From Desulfobacterales bacterium (GTDB taxonomy: Bacteria > Desulfobacterota > Desulfobacteria > Desulfobacterales > RPRI01), in NCBI GenBank assembly GCA_030689795.1, contig JAUYEO010000169.1, forward strand, positions 1 to 45,281: 45,281 nt of DNA. The letters are read 5' to 3'. The notes under the pieces are model-generated. The model searched no databases and was not told the origin of the DNA. It worked only from the letters and a program-made list of their open reading frames with translations. This document shows, one piece after another, positions 9,507-19,265 of this stretch (positions within the stretch are counted from its first letter, which is position 1; the number at the start of each line of letters is the position of its first letter). Both the position numbers and the translations under genes were made by a program.

Positions 9507-10831
9507 GCAGCTTCTCCGACGAGATCATATTCAAGCGCATCTGTGATTTTTACACTGGCAAAAGAGCCTTCCCTTAGTTCACCTGCAATATAGGTAATGC
9601 CGTCAACATCAGGAGCCTGATACCTTGTTCGTCCGATACAAAGCCTTTTTTCAGGTAACTCCTCAACAAGAACATCAAAAACCTTGCCTATGTGTTTCCT
9701 GTTGTTTTCGAGGGATATTTCCCTCTGGCGGGACATGATTCTGTCGCGTCTTTTTTTCGCGACATTTTTCGGAACCCTGTCCGGAAGCTTATGGGATGGA
9801 ATATCTTTGGAATCTGAATATATAAAAACTCCGAGATGATCAAATTTTACTTTTTCTATGAAAGAGAACAGATCTCTGAAGTCCTTATCCGTTTCACCCG
9901 GAAAACCTGTAATGACGGTTGTCCGCAGGGATGCATCGGGAACTGCGGACCTTATTTTATCAAAAAGTTTTAACAGGTCGTTTTGATTGTAACTTCGCCC
10001 CATTCTTTTCAGCACGGGACGGCTTGCATGCTGAATTGGAATATCGAAATAGGAACATATATTGCGGCCTGAAGCAATGGTTTTAACGATATTATCATCG
10101 ATGCTTTCAGGATGCGCGTAAAGAATTCTTATCCAGGCATCCCCCGATATTTTGGATATTTTTTCAAGAAGCCTCCCGAGGCCGGAGGAACCCTTCAGGT
10201 CTTTTCCATAAGAGGTTGTGTCCTGTGCCACAAGGATCAGTTCTTTCACTCCTGATTCAATCAGCAGCCTCGCTTCTGAAACTATATCCTCAGGAGAACG
10301 GCTCCGTTGTTTTCCGCGCAGCCTGGGAATAACACAATAGCTGCAACGCCTGCTGCATCCTTCCGCAACTTTTAAATATGCCATATGCGGAACGGATCTT
10401 ATTCTCGGCACAGAAGGCTCGCTTAAAACGGTCAGGTTGGGATCAGGCAAAAGGCATCCTGACGCTATAGGAACGCCTTCAACAGCCTGGACAATTTTAT
10501 CAAATGCGCCTGTGCCGATAAAACAATCCACCTCGGGAAGGGTTTTTGCTATCTTTTCCCTGAAACGCTCGGGAAGACAACCTGTAACAACCAGCCTGCG
10601 GCATGAGCCGTTCTGTTTGTGAGCGGAAAAATCGAGAATCGTGTCTATAGATTCATCTATCGCGGACTCAATAAAACTGCACGTATTCACAATGATCGTA
10701 TGTGCTCTTGCAGGATCCTGAACAATATTCCACCCCGCGTTTGCAAGCCTTCCCAGCATCAATTCGCTGTCCACAAGATTTCTCGCGCACCCTAAACTTT
10801 CCAGATAGACATTTTTTTTACGTCTTGGCAT
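9503..10831 (-). CDS. rimO: Ribosomal protein S12 methylthiotransferase RimO
   Basis: 442 aa; ESLGCARNLVDSE, radical SAM CSRRCSYCVIPRLRGKQRSR, C-terminal TRAM-like region. Confidence 0.96.
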   Translation of the reverse strand: MPRRKKNVYLESLGCARNLVDSELMLGRLANAGWNIVQDPARAHTIIVNTCSFIESAIDESIDTILDFSAHKQNGSCRRLVVTGCLPERFREKIAKTLPEVDCFIGTGAFDKIVQAVEGVPIASGCLLPDPNLTVLSEPSVPRIRSVPHMAYLKVAEGCSRRCSYCVIPRLRGKQRSRSPEDIVSEARLLIESGVKELILVAQDTTSYGKDLKGSSGLGRLLEKISKISGDAWIRILYAHPESIDDNIVKTIASGRNICSYFDIPIQHASRPVLKRMGRSYNQNDLLKLFDKIRSAVPDASLRTTVITGFPGETDKDFRDLFSFIEKVKFDHLGVFIYSDSKDIPSHKLPDRVPKNVAKKRRDRIMSRQREISLENNRKHIGKVFDVLVEELPEKRLCIGRTRYQAPDVDGITYIAGELREGSFASVKITDALEYDLVGEAA

Positions 10832-10869
10832 ATAAAAAAACCGGTTCTATTATCCGCTGCAAAAATCTT

Positions 10870-11838
10870 CTATATACCTTTGATTTTTTTAATCTCTTCC
10901 GTAATCAAAGGGACAACTTCAAACAAATCTCCCGCAATTCCATAATCCGCCTTTGCAAAGATGGGCGCCTCGGAATCCTTGTTTATTGCCACAATAACTT
11001 TTGATGAGGACATCCCTGCAAGATGCTGTATTGCTCCCGATATCCCGCAGGCAATGTAAAGATTCGGTGAAACAACTTTTCCCGTTTGCCCGACCTGATC
11101 CGAGTGAGGCCTCCATCCTTCATCAACAGCAGACCTGGAAGCTCCGACAGCTCCTCCAAAAATCCCGGCAAGCTTTTCTATTACCGAATAATCAGGCCCT
11201 CCCATTCCCCTTCCACCTGATACAACTACATCTGCTTCGGTCAATTCGACCTTGCCCGTATCAAGTTTCTTTTCTATAAATTTAAGATCTGTCCTGCCTT
11301 TGTCGGGAGCAATAATTTCAACTGCTCCTGCCTTTTGAGATTCGGCAATCCTCATTGAATTGGGACGAACTGCAATTATCCGGGGCTCTCCTTCAAACAT
11401 GATTTCGGCAAGGATTTTCCCGCCGTACATAGGCCGTGTCACAACAACATTTCCGGCATCAACCCTGACTGCAACACAATCCATTGCAAGAGGAGAGTCG
11501 AGTCTGGCGGACAGCCTCGCTGCAAGATCTCTTCCACGGGAGGACGCCCCCAATATAATTACGCAGGGTTTTTCTTTGGTTACAATACCGGCAACGACAT
11601 TCGTGTAAGCATCGGTCATGTACTCTTCAAGCACGGCGTCGTCGGCAACAAGTATCCTGTCTGCGCCGTATTTTCCCAACGACTCGGAATTGCTTTTTAT
11701 TCCTGAACCTATAACCGCAACGGAAAGAGCGCATCCAAGGCCGTCCGCTATTCGCCTTCCCTCACTGAGCGCTTCGTAAGTAACCTTTCTGAAAACACCA
11801 TTTACCTGTTCCGCTATTGCAAGTACTCCACAAGACAT
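10870..11838 (-). CDS. etfA: Electron transfer flavoprotein alpha subunit
   Basis: 322 aa; VVSGGRGMGGPDY, GASRSAVDEGW, QVGQTGKVVSPNLYIACGISGAIQHLAGM. Confidence 0.97.
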   Translation of the reverse strand: MSCGVLAIAEQVNGVFRKVTYEALSEGRRIADGLGCALSVAVIGSGIKSNSESLGKYGADRILVADDAVLEEYMTDAYTNVVAGIVTKEKPCVIILGASSRGRDLAARLSARLDSPLAMDCVAVRVDAGNVVVTRPMYGGKILAEIMFEGEPRIIAVRPNSMRIAESQKAGAVEIIAPDKGRTDLKFIEKKLDTGKVELTEADVVVSGGRGMGGPDYSVIEKLAGIFGGAVGASRSAVDEGWRPHSDQVGQTGKVVSPNLYIACGISGAIQHLAGMSSSKVIVAINKDSEAPIFAKADYGIAGDLFEVVPLITEEIKKIKGI

Positions 11839-11862
11839 ATTAATCTCCTTATAATAAATTGA

Positions 11863-12651
11863 TCAAACAACCTTGGCCTCTTCATGCAGGGCTTTGACAA
11901 GCGCTATAGCCTTATCTGCGGCGGCCTCCCCGGCAATCATCTTTCCTCCCTTTCGTTCGGGCGGATATTTGAGTGAAATTATCTTTGTTTTCGGGGCGCC
12001 TATTCCGGCAGTATCAAGACCTATATCTTTAAGGCTTTTAATTTCAAGAGGTTTTTTCTTGGCTTTCATAATACCGGGCAGTGATGCATACCTTGGTTCA
12101 TTCAATCCCCGCTGAGTTGTTATCAGAGCAGGAAGGGGAGCTTCTACAACAACAATGCCGCCCTCTACTGTCCTGTTGCAGGTTATTCTTCCGTCTGCTA
12201 TCACTTCTTTCATTACCATCGTAACAGCCGGAATATTCAGGAATTCAGCCACCGCTGACCCCACCGCGTAATTATCCCCATCAACAGCCCGCTGGCCTGC
12301 AACAATAAGATCAAACGGCATATTCTTAAGAACTGCCGCAAGAATTTTTGCCGTTTGCAATCCGTCACAGTTGTGAGCGGCAGGGTCGTTTATCAATATG
12401 CCTTTATCGGCTCCCATTGCAAGCGCAGTCCGTATCGCTTCAACCGCTTTCTCTGTTCCGACAGAAAGAATGGTTACCGATCCCGAACCGCCGTGAGCCT
12501 CCTTAACCCGAAGAGCTTCTTCCACAGCAAATTCGTCATAAGGGTTCATTACCCATTTCACATCACCCGTCTTTACCGACAAACCGTTTTCGGAAATACC
12601 TACAAACGACTCGGTTGATGGAACCTGTTTTAATAAAACAATGACTTCCAA
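11863..12651 (-). CDS. etfB: Electron transfer flavoprotein beta subunit (probable TTG start)
   Basis: LEVIVLLKQVPSTE, GQRAVDGDNYAVG. GGAGG lies ~10 nt before TTG at 12651; the ORF track extends the frame to 12747. Confidence 0.93.
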   Translation of the reverse strand: MEVIVLLKQVPSTESFVGISENGLSVKTGDVKWVMNPYDEFAVEEALRVKEAHGGSGSVTILSVGTEKAVEAIRTALAMGADKGILINDPAAHNCDGLQTAKILAAVLKNMPFDLIVAGQRAVDGDNYAVGSAVAEFLNIPAVTMVMKEVIADGRITCNRTVEGGIVVVEAPLPALITTQRGLNEPRYASLPGIMKAKKKPLEIKSLKDIGLDTAGIGAPKTKIISLKYPPERKGGKMIAGEAAADKAIALVKALHEEAKVV

Positions 12652-12838
12652 TTTTCCAGTTCCTCCCTTCATGTTGTGTTGATTAAATTGATATTGCTCA
12701 AAAAAACAATGGAGCAGGCGAATCACCCTGAAAACATGCAACTCCATATAATTAAAAAATATTTATTTATAATAAGTTGAGTATATTAGTATAAAATTCT
12801 TGTCAAATAAATTCTAAATCGATTTATTGAAGAATCCG

Positions 12839-13873
12839 TTATCTTTCAAAAAGGATCTTTTCATTATTTCCAAACCCTTTTGAAAAATAATCGGTAAGTT
12901 TTCCATCCTTATCCTTGATCACTATAAAGCATTCAACACCCGGAATTTTATCTGCAAGTTCAAGTCCCTTTTTATACCCCATAACCATTATGGCTGTTGC
13001 AAGCCCATCAGCAAAAGTGCAGTTATCTGCAATTACTGAAACGCTGACAACTCCGTTGGTTACAGGATATCCTGTCTTTGGGTCCAAAACATGCGTATAA
13101 ACAGCCCCCTCTTTTTCAAAATAATTCCTGTAATCACCGCTAGTGGCAAGCCCTTTGTTTTTAAGCATCACTGTTTTGTATACTTCATCAAAAGGGACGT
13201 CTTTATCAGGCCTGTTTATTCCTATACGCCAGTAACCGCCGTCCTTTCTCAGGCCCGAAGCATATACTTCTCCTCCAATTTCAACAAGAAAGTTATCAAT
13301 TCCTTCTTTCCTGATAACATCCGCAATCTCGTCAACCCCATACCCCTTTGCAATTGAAGCAAGATCAAGACCCACGGAAGGATTTCGCTTCACAAGGTAC
13401 CCGCTTTCAGATATCTCAATTTTATCGAACCCAACATTTGCAAGCCGGTCTTCAATCTCTTTTTTTTGCGGAACCTGCTTCTCTTTTTCAGTTCTGCCGA
13501 ATCCCCACAGATCAACGAGAGGATACACTGTTCCGTCCCATGCCCCTCCCGAAAGCTCGTAAATTCTCCGGGCAACGATCATAACATTCAAAAAGTCCTC
13601 TGTAATAATAAACTTATCCTGTGAGTTAAACGCATTGAACCTGCTTATCTCGCTTTCACTGATAAAGACTGACATGCTGTTGTTTACATCTTTCAAACTT
13701 TTTTCAATTTTGTCTTTCAGTTCCGCCGTATCTTTATAAAACCATGTCACAACCTTTATATTATATGTAGTGCCCATGGTTCTTCCTGAAATCAGAACTT
13801 CTTTTTTCAGGTTGCAGCCTGTCAATATTAATAAAAAAAAGATTATACAGGCTGTTTTTGGCGGATATTTCAA
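12839..13873 (-). CDS. apbE: FAD:protein FMN transferase (ApbE family lipoprotein), probable TTG start
   Basis: LILTGC lipobox, SGRTMGTTYNIKV, GLDLASIAKGYGVD, LVEIGGEVYASG. AAAGGAAAG precedes TTG at 13873; the ORF track start at 13963 overlaps hypE. Confidence 0.92.
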   Translation of the reverse strand: MKYPPKTACIIFFLLILTGCNLKKEVLISGRTMGTTYNIKVVTWFYKDTAELKDKIEKSLKDVNNSMSVFISESEISRFNAFNSQDKFIITEDFLNVMIVARRIYELSGGAWDGTVYPLVDLWGFGRTEKEKQVPQKKEIEDRLANVGFDKIEISESGYLVKRNPSVGLDLASIAKGYGVDEIADVIRKEGIDNFLVEIGGEVYASGLRKDGGYWRIGINRPDKDVPFDEVYKTVMLKNKGLATSGDYRNYFEKEGAVYTHVLDPKTGYPVTNGVVSVSVIADNCTFADGLATAIMVMGYKKGLELADKIPGVECFIVIKDKDGKLTDYFSKGFGNNEKILFER

Positions 13874-13892
13874 TAATAAATCTTTCCTTTTA

Positions 13893-14903
13893 TCAGCAGA
13901 TTCTTGGGAGCTGCTCTCCGGTGAGCATATCGACCATCCTGATTCCGCCGATTCCCGTCTCAAGGAAAACTTTTCCCGGATGTCCGGATACTACCTCGCC
14001 TATTATGCAGGCGTCTTTCCCGAACTCATCTTCCCTGACAGCCGAAAGAACCTTGTCGGCATCTTCCGGCGACACAAAAGCAAGCAGCTTTCCCTCATTT
14101 GCAATATAAAGAGGATCAAAACCGAGCAGTTCACAAATCCCTTTGACCTCATTTTTTACAGGTATCTTATTCTCATAAATCTTTATCCCGGCACAGGATT
14201 TTTCAGCTATTTCATTCAGGGAGGTGCCCACTCCTCCCCGGGTCGGATCACGCAATACATGGACATTTTTGCTTGAAGAAAATATTTTTCCGACCATGTG
14301 ATTTAACGGCGCCGTATCGCTTCTGACAGAAGAAGTAAAGGTCATCCCCTCCCGCTGGGTCAAAACGGTTATGCCATGATCTGCAATCGTTCCGCTTAAT
14401 ATTATTTTATCGCCGGGAACCGCCTTGTCACATCCGACATCAACATTGTCAGGTATAAGCCCGATCCCTGATGTGTTTATGAATATCTTGTCTACAGCGC
14501 CCTTCGGCACGACCTTGGTATCGCCCGTCACAACTTTAACTCCCGCTTTCTCAGCAGCGGCACCCATTGATTTTATTATCCTCTCAAGATCGGATATTAA
14601 AAAACCCTCTTCAATGACAAGTCCTACGCTCAGGTAGAGAGGAGAACCACCGCACATTGCGATATCGTTCACAGTTCCGTATATTGCAAGCTCCCCGATA
14701 TCTCCTCCGGGGAAAAAGATAGGATCAACAACATACGTATCTGTGGAAAAGGCGAATTTCTTTCCGCCGATATTCAATATCGCCCCGTCATTTAATTTTG
14801 AAAGCATTGGATTGTCAAACACGGGAAGCATGATATCCAAAGTCAGCGAGTGGGATATTTTTCCGCCGCTTCCGTGATCAAGTAATATTCTGTCGGTTTT
14901 CAT
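13893..14903 (-). CDS. hypE: Hydrogenase maturation protein HypE
   Basis: 336 aa; LDHGSGGKISHSL, FSTDTYVVDPIFFPGGDIGELA, C-terminal PRIC-COOH. Confidence 0.97.
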   Translation of the reverse strand: MKTDRILLDHGSGGKISHSLTLDIMLPVFDNPMLSKLNDGAILNIGGKKFAFSTDTYVVDPIFFPGGDIGELAIYGTVNDIAMCGGSPLYLSVGLVIEEGFLISDLERIIKSMGAAAEKAGVKVVTGDTKVVPKGAVDKIFINTSGIGLIPDNVDVGCDKAVPGDKIILSGTIADHGITVLTQREGMTFTSSVRSDTAPLNHMVGKIFSSSKNVHVLRDPTRGGVGTSLNEIAEKSCAGIKIYENKIPVKNEVKGICELLGFDPLYIANEGKLLAFVSPEDADKVLSAVREDEFGKDACIIGEVVSGHPGKVFLETGIGGIRMVDMLTGEQLPRIC

Positions 14904-14915
14904 AATGGAAACTCC

Positions 14916-16010
14916 CTAATCTTCGCTGTGATACTTGTAGTAAGCTGCGCATGTCCCTTCGCTTGAAACCATGCACGGCCCGACAGGATCAACCGGGGTG
15001 CAGATTTTTTTATAAAGTGGGCATTCGACAGGGGTTTTAATGCCTGTAAGGATTTCACCGCAGGCGCATCCCTTAGGCTCATCCGAATCTTTTTCACTTA
15101 TTTCAAACTTTTTCATAGCGTCATAATCTGAAAATTCATTTCTGATTTTAAGCCCGCTTCCCGGAATAATCCCTATCCCCCGCCACGCAACATCCGCAGC
15201 TTCAAATACATCATTCATTATCCCGACCGCTTTTTCATTTCCTTCAAAAGAGACAGCCCGCGTGTAGGCATTTTCAAGCCCCGGAGTTTTATTTTCTATC
15301 TGCTCAACAAGCATCAGTATCGCCTGCAGAATATCGGATGGTTCAAAACCGGCAACTACACAGGGCATTTGATATTGATTGAAAAATGGAAGATACGCCC
15401 TGGTTCCTATAATCACGGAAACATGTCCCGGCAGGATAAACCCGTCTATTTTAATCCCTTCGGTCTTCATTAGAGCGCAAAGAGCCTGGGGCACTGTTTT
15501 ATGAGCCGAATAAACAAAGTAGTTTTCTACCTTCATCTCTCTTGCGGACAGAATGGATGCGGCGACGGTCGGCGCCGTTGTCTCAAAGCCCACACCAAGA
15601 AAGATAACTCTCTTATCGGGATTTTTCCTTGCAATTTCAATCGCATCAAACGTGGAATAGACCATGCGGATATCTTTTCCATCAGCCCGCTCTTTTAGCA
15701 GAGATGAATTAGTCCCGGGAACCCTCATTAAATCTCCGAAAGTTGTTATGATTGTATCGGGAACCCTCGATATTTCAATAAAAGCATCTATCTCATTCTG
15801 GGCGGTCACACAAACAGGGCATCCTGGCCCGGAAAGCAGGGATATGGTGCCCGGAATCAATTTTCGTATTCCGTTTCTGAATATCGACATGGTATGCGTA
15901 CCGCATACCTCCATCAACCGGACATTCTTTTTACTCAGGTTGTTTATCCGGTCAAGAATTTTTCGGGAAATCTCGGGATCCCTGTATTCGTCTGCATGTT
16001 TTATGGTCAT
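14916..16010 (-). CDS. hypD: Hydrogenase maturation protein HypD
   Basis: 364 aa; LMEVCGTHTMSIFRNGI, LSGPGCPVCVT, GFETTAPTVA. Confidence 0.97.
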   Translation of the reverse strand: MTIKHADEYRDPEISRKILDRINNLSKKNVRLMEVCGTHTMSIFRNGIRKLIPGTISLLSGPGCPVCVTAQNEIDAFIEISRVPDTIITTFGDLMRVPGTNSSLLKERADGKDIRMVYSTFDAIEIARKNPDKRVIFLGVGFETTAPTVAASILSAREMKVENYFVYSAHKTVPQALCALMKTEGIKIDGFILPGHVSVIIGTRAYLPFFNQYQMPCVVAGFEPSDILQAILMLVEQIENKTPGLENAYTRAVSFEGNEKAVGIMNDVFEAADVAWRGIGIIPGSGLKIRNEFSDYDAMKKFEISEKDSDEPKGCACGEILTGIKTPVECPLYKKICTPVDPVGPCMVSSEGTCAAYYKYHSED

Positions 16011-16127
16011 ATTATATATCCGTCTAACCCGTCTTTTGGTTATTATAAAAGTTTCTTCTCCCGGTCAGTTGAAAAAAAGGGTTCCAGGATTCGAGGGTTC
16101 AGGTGTTTGGAGATGATACTTACAAAA

Positions 16128-18404
16128 TCAGTCCGCTGATCCGGCAACTACCGCCTGGCCGAGTGAAATGCCCCCGTCATTTGCCGGAACAAGTTTATGC
16201 GTATAAACTTTAAACCTGTTTTCTTCAAGAGCTTTGATCATACCGGATAAAAGTATTGAATTCTGGAATACTCCGCCACTTAATGCTACTCTTTCAATAT
16301 CAGTATCTTTTCTTATTATTTTACACAGCTCTGTAAACAGGCGTATCACTGTTCTGTGAAATTTTCCGCCGATTACAGACGTGTGAACGCCATTATGAAT
16401 GTCCTCAACAATACCTTTAATTATAGGAGCCGTTAAAATTTTATATACATTATCATCCGATATCCATTCATAATCATAAATCTCTTCTGTGTTTTCATCG
16501 GACAGCATCTCAAACTCCATTGCAGCCTGCCCTTCAAAGCAGACACGGTTTCTGATTCCTATAATAGCGGCAATGCCGTCAAAAAGCCTTCCCAGGCTCG
16601 ATGTTTCAGGCGAATTGATTTTTCTTGAAATCATATCAATGATGAATCTGATTTTATCTTCGCTGATTTCTTTTAAAACGGGAATATCCAGTCCCCGCAT
16701 ATCTTCACCGAAAACATCGTAAAGATAACTTACGGCCATGCGCCACGGCTCCTTTATAGCTGCCGCGCTCCCCGGCATGGAAATATATGAAAGGTGGGCT
16801 GCTCTCGTAAACCGGCCATGCTCTGCGATAATGACCTCTCCGCCCCAGATATTACCGTCTGATCCATACCCTGTCCCGTCAAAAGCGAGTCCTATAACAG
16901 GGCCGTCAATCATATTTTCAGCCATGCAGCCTGCAATATGCGCGTGATGGTGCTGAACCCTAACTACTTTAATATTTTTCAGCGAGAGAGCATATTTTGT
17001 GCTCAGGTAATCGGGGTGAAAATCGCAGGCCACAATCTCAGGATTAACATCAAGAATCCTCTTCATGTGCCGGATGGTAAGCTCAAAGAACTCAAGAGTG
17101 GAAAGATTTTCAAGATCACCTATATGCTGGCTTACAAATGCCTTGTCGTCTTTAGTAATGCAGACCGTGTTTTTCAATTCGGCCCCGCAGGCAAGAACCA
17201 TGGGAACCTTTTTATTGAGAAAGACCGGTGCCGGTATATATCCGCGGGAACGGCGTATAAATCTGGTTTCCCCTGCCGTTTTTTTCACTATTGAATCATC
17301 GCTTCTAAGATAAATATCCCTGTTGTGCACCAAAAAATAATCGGCGATATCAGAAAGCCTGTCAAAGGCATCTTCATTATCTATTGAAATGGGCTCTTCG
17401 CTCCTGTTTCCACTTGTCATGACAAGTGCGGTAAAATCATGCTGCAACAGCAGATAATGAAGAGGGGTATATGGAAGCATCGTTCCGAAATATCTGTTTT
17501 TAGGCGATACTTCACGGGAAAGCTGATTCGGTTCTTTCTTTTTTAAAAGGACTATAGGCCGCAGGCAAGATGATATAAGCGCCTCTTCCCCGGGTTCGAT
17601 AACGGCAAATCTTTTTATTCTCTCTACATCAAAGGACATGATTGCAAAGGGTTTTTCTTCCCTCAGCTTTCTTTTTCTAAGCGTGTAAACGGCTTTATCA
17701 TTTTCAGCATCTGCCGCAAGATGAAAACCACCGAGACCTTTTATCGCAACAATATGCCCCTGCTTTAAAAGCCCGGCGGTTTTTTCAACAGGATTTATTC
17801 CGTCAATCATTTTTCTGTTGTTGCCATAAAGAGTTAAATAAGGACCGCAATCACGGCATGCGTTCGGCTGGGCATGAAATCTCCTGTTTTCCGGATCATC
17901 ATATTCCGCTTGGCATTTGCCGCACATTCTGAAATGTTTCATGGAAGTGTTCGGCCTGTCGTACGGGATATCGTCGATTATTGTATATCTTGGCCCGCAG
18001 TTTGTGCAGTTGATAAAAGGATACCTGAACCTTCGGTCTTTGGTGTCGAAAAGCTCCTTCAGGCAGTCATCACAAATGCTTACATCGGGCGAGATAAGAA
18101 CTGACCGGGAAGCATCCGGCCTGCTTTCTGCAATTGAAAAACTATTGTGGTTTTTTACGGTTTCGGGATAATCTGAAACATCCGTAATACGGGCGAGCGG
18201 CGGACCGTTTTTCTTCAGTTCCCGGCAGAAGGAATTAATGTCTTTATCAATACCTTCAACATGAATTGATACTCCGGAGGAGGTGTTTAATACTTCTCCT
18301 TTCAGGTTATGACGGTTTGCAAGCTGGTAAACAAAGGGACGGAAACCGACACCCTGCACTATGCCTTCTACTTCGATTCTTCTTGCGACATACTCCCTTT
18401 GCAT
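16128..18404 (-). CDS. hypF: Carbamoyltransferase HypF
   Basis: Acylphosphatase domain EGIVQGVGFRPFVYQLA, two zinc-finger-like CDDC/CGPC regions, YrdC and carbamoyltransferase domains (VRVQHHHAHIAGCMAEN). Start moved to ATG 18404; the track frame runs to 18515 inside hypC. Confidence 0.95.
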   Translation of the reverse strand: MQREYVARRIEVEGIVQGVGFRPFVYQLANRHNLKGEVLNTSSGVSIHVEGIDKDINSFCRELKKNGPPLARITDVSDYPETVKNHNSFSIAESRPDASRSVLISPDVSICDDCLKELFDTKDRRFRYPFINCTNCGPRYTIIDDIPYDRPNTSMKHFRMCGKCQAEYDDPENRRFHAQPNACRDCGPYLTLYGNNRKMIDGINPVEKTAGLLKQGHIVAIKGLGGFHLAADAENDKAVYTLRKRKLREEKPFAIMSFDVERIKRFAVIEPGEEALISSCLRPIVLLKKKEPNQLSREVSPKNRYFGTMLPYTPLHYLLLQHDFTALVMTSGNRSEEPISIDNEDAFDRLSDIADYFLVHNRDIYLRSDDSIVKKTAGETRFIRRSRGYIPAPVFLNKKVPMVLACGAELKNTVCITKDDKAFVSQHIGDLENLSTLEFFELTIRHMKRILDVNPEIVACDFHPDYLSTKYALSLKNIKVVRVQHHHAHIAGCMAENMIDGPVIGLAFDGTGYGSDGNIWGGEVIIAEHGRFTRAAHLSYISMPGSAAAIKEPWRMAVSYLYDVFGEDMRGLDIPVLKEISEDKIRFIIDMISRKINSPETSSLGRLFDGIAAIIGIRNRVCFEGQAAMEFEMLSDENTEEIYDYEWISDDNVYKILTAPIIKGIVEDIHNGVHTSVIGGKFHRTVIRLFTELCKIIRKDTDIERVALSGGVFQNSILLSGMIKALEENRFKVYTHKLVPANDGGISLGQAVVAGSAD

Positions 18405-18435
18405 GGAAGTCCTTTTTGGAGGGAACAGCAGATGA

Positions 18436-18675
18436 TCAGGCGGCCGGTTTTTCTTTTTCCGCAAAAGCAAGCGCTTCCCGAAGAACCATAAGGGTCTCCA
18501 TGGCTGCTTCTTCATCTATCTTTTTTATCGCAAAGCCTGCGTGCACTATCACGTATTCTCCCACCTTCGGATCTTCCAGAAGAAGCAGACTTGCTGTTCT
18601 CTGAACGCCGTCAACATCTATTATGCCGAGGTTGTTTTCAATCTTTACAATTTTTGAAGGAATAGCAAGACACAT
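18436..18675 (-). CDS. hypC: Hydrogenase assembly chaperone HypC
   Basis: 79 aa; MCLAIPSKIVKI, GEYVIVHAGFAIKKIDEEAA. Confidence 0.96.
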   Translation of the reverse strand: MCLAIPSKIVKIENNLGIIDVDGVQRTASLLLLEDPKVGEYVIVHAGFAIKKIDEEAAMETLMVLREALAFAEKEKPAA

Positions 18676-19169
18676 TATAAACCGCTCCTCTTCTGATAGC
18701 CGACTCCAAGAAGGTCAAGCTCTTTTAAAACCATTCCAATCATAGGATCAACCTTTGATCTCGTCGTAGAAGTAAGCTCAAGCCCAAGAGTATCGATATC
18801 CTCGGGCTCAACACCAAGTATCACCGTCTTCGGAACCTTATCAAGAGCCTGGCACATAGTCAATGCCTCAAGAAAATCGACCTGATGAAGGGAGTTTTTG
18901 GCCCTTATCCGATCTGGAATGGCATTCCCTTCAAGGCGGTAAAGAGAGCCTGCGTCACCTTTATTCCTGACAGCATCCACCACAATAAGGTGGTCGGCTT
19001 CGGATATAACGCCCAGGAGATTGAGACCGAGAACTCCTCCGTCAACTACCGAGACATTTTCAGGAAACTCGTAAAGCTCCTGTATTTTTTCAATAACGCG
19101 TATTCCAAAACCTTCATCTGTAAAAAGTATGCAGCCAACTCCAAGAATCATGATGTGATTTTGTTTCAT
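18675..19169 (-). CDS. [NiFe] hydrogenase maturation endopeptidase (HyaD/HybD/HynC family)
   Basis: 164 aa; ILGVGCILFTDEGFGIRVIEKI, VVDGGVLGLNLL, HQVDFLEAL; next to the large subunit. Confidence 0.93.
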   Translation of the reverse strand: MKQNHIMILGVGCILFTDEGFGIRVIEKIQELYEFPENVSVVDGGVLGLNLLGVISEADHLIVVDAVRNKGDAGSLYRLEGNAIPDRIRAKNSLHQVDFLEALTMCQALDKVPKTVILGVEPEDIDTLGLELTSTTRSKVDPMIGMVLKELDLLGVGYQKRSGL

Positions 19170-19201
19170 TTCTTATCTTTCAGACAAATTAATTAAACGG
19201 C

Positions 19202-19248
19202 AAAAAAAATCCCCTCGGTCTTCTGTGCAGAGTGAAAACCGAAGGGAT
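19202..19248 (-). terminator. Terminator/attenuator between hydrogenase large subunit and maturation protease
   Basis: Minus-strand RNA AUCCCUUCGGU...ACCGAGGGGAU followed by a U run; 11-bp stem, one position G.U. Confidence 0.78.
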
Positions 19249-19265
19249 GAATTTAAAAAACATGC

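Noticed and set aside
13874-13963. N-terminal extension of ApbE in the ORF track
   Set aside because: Lies over the hypE 3' end. A lipoprotein signal starting at TTG 13873 with an upstream RBS is more plausible.
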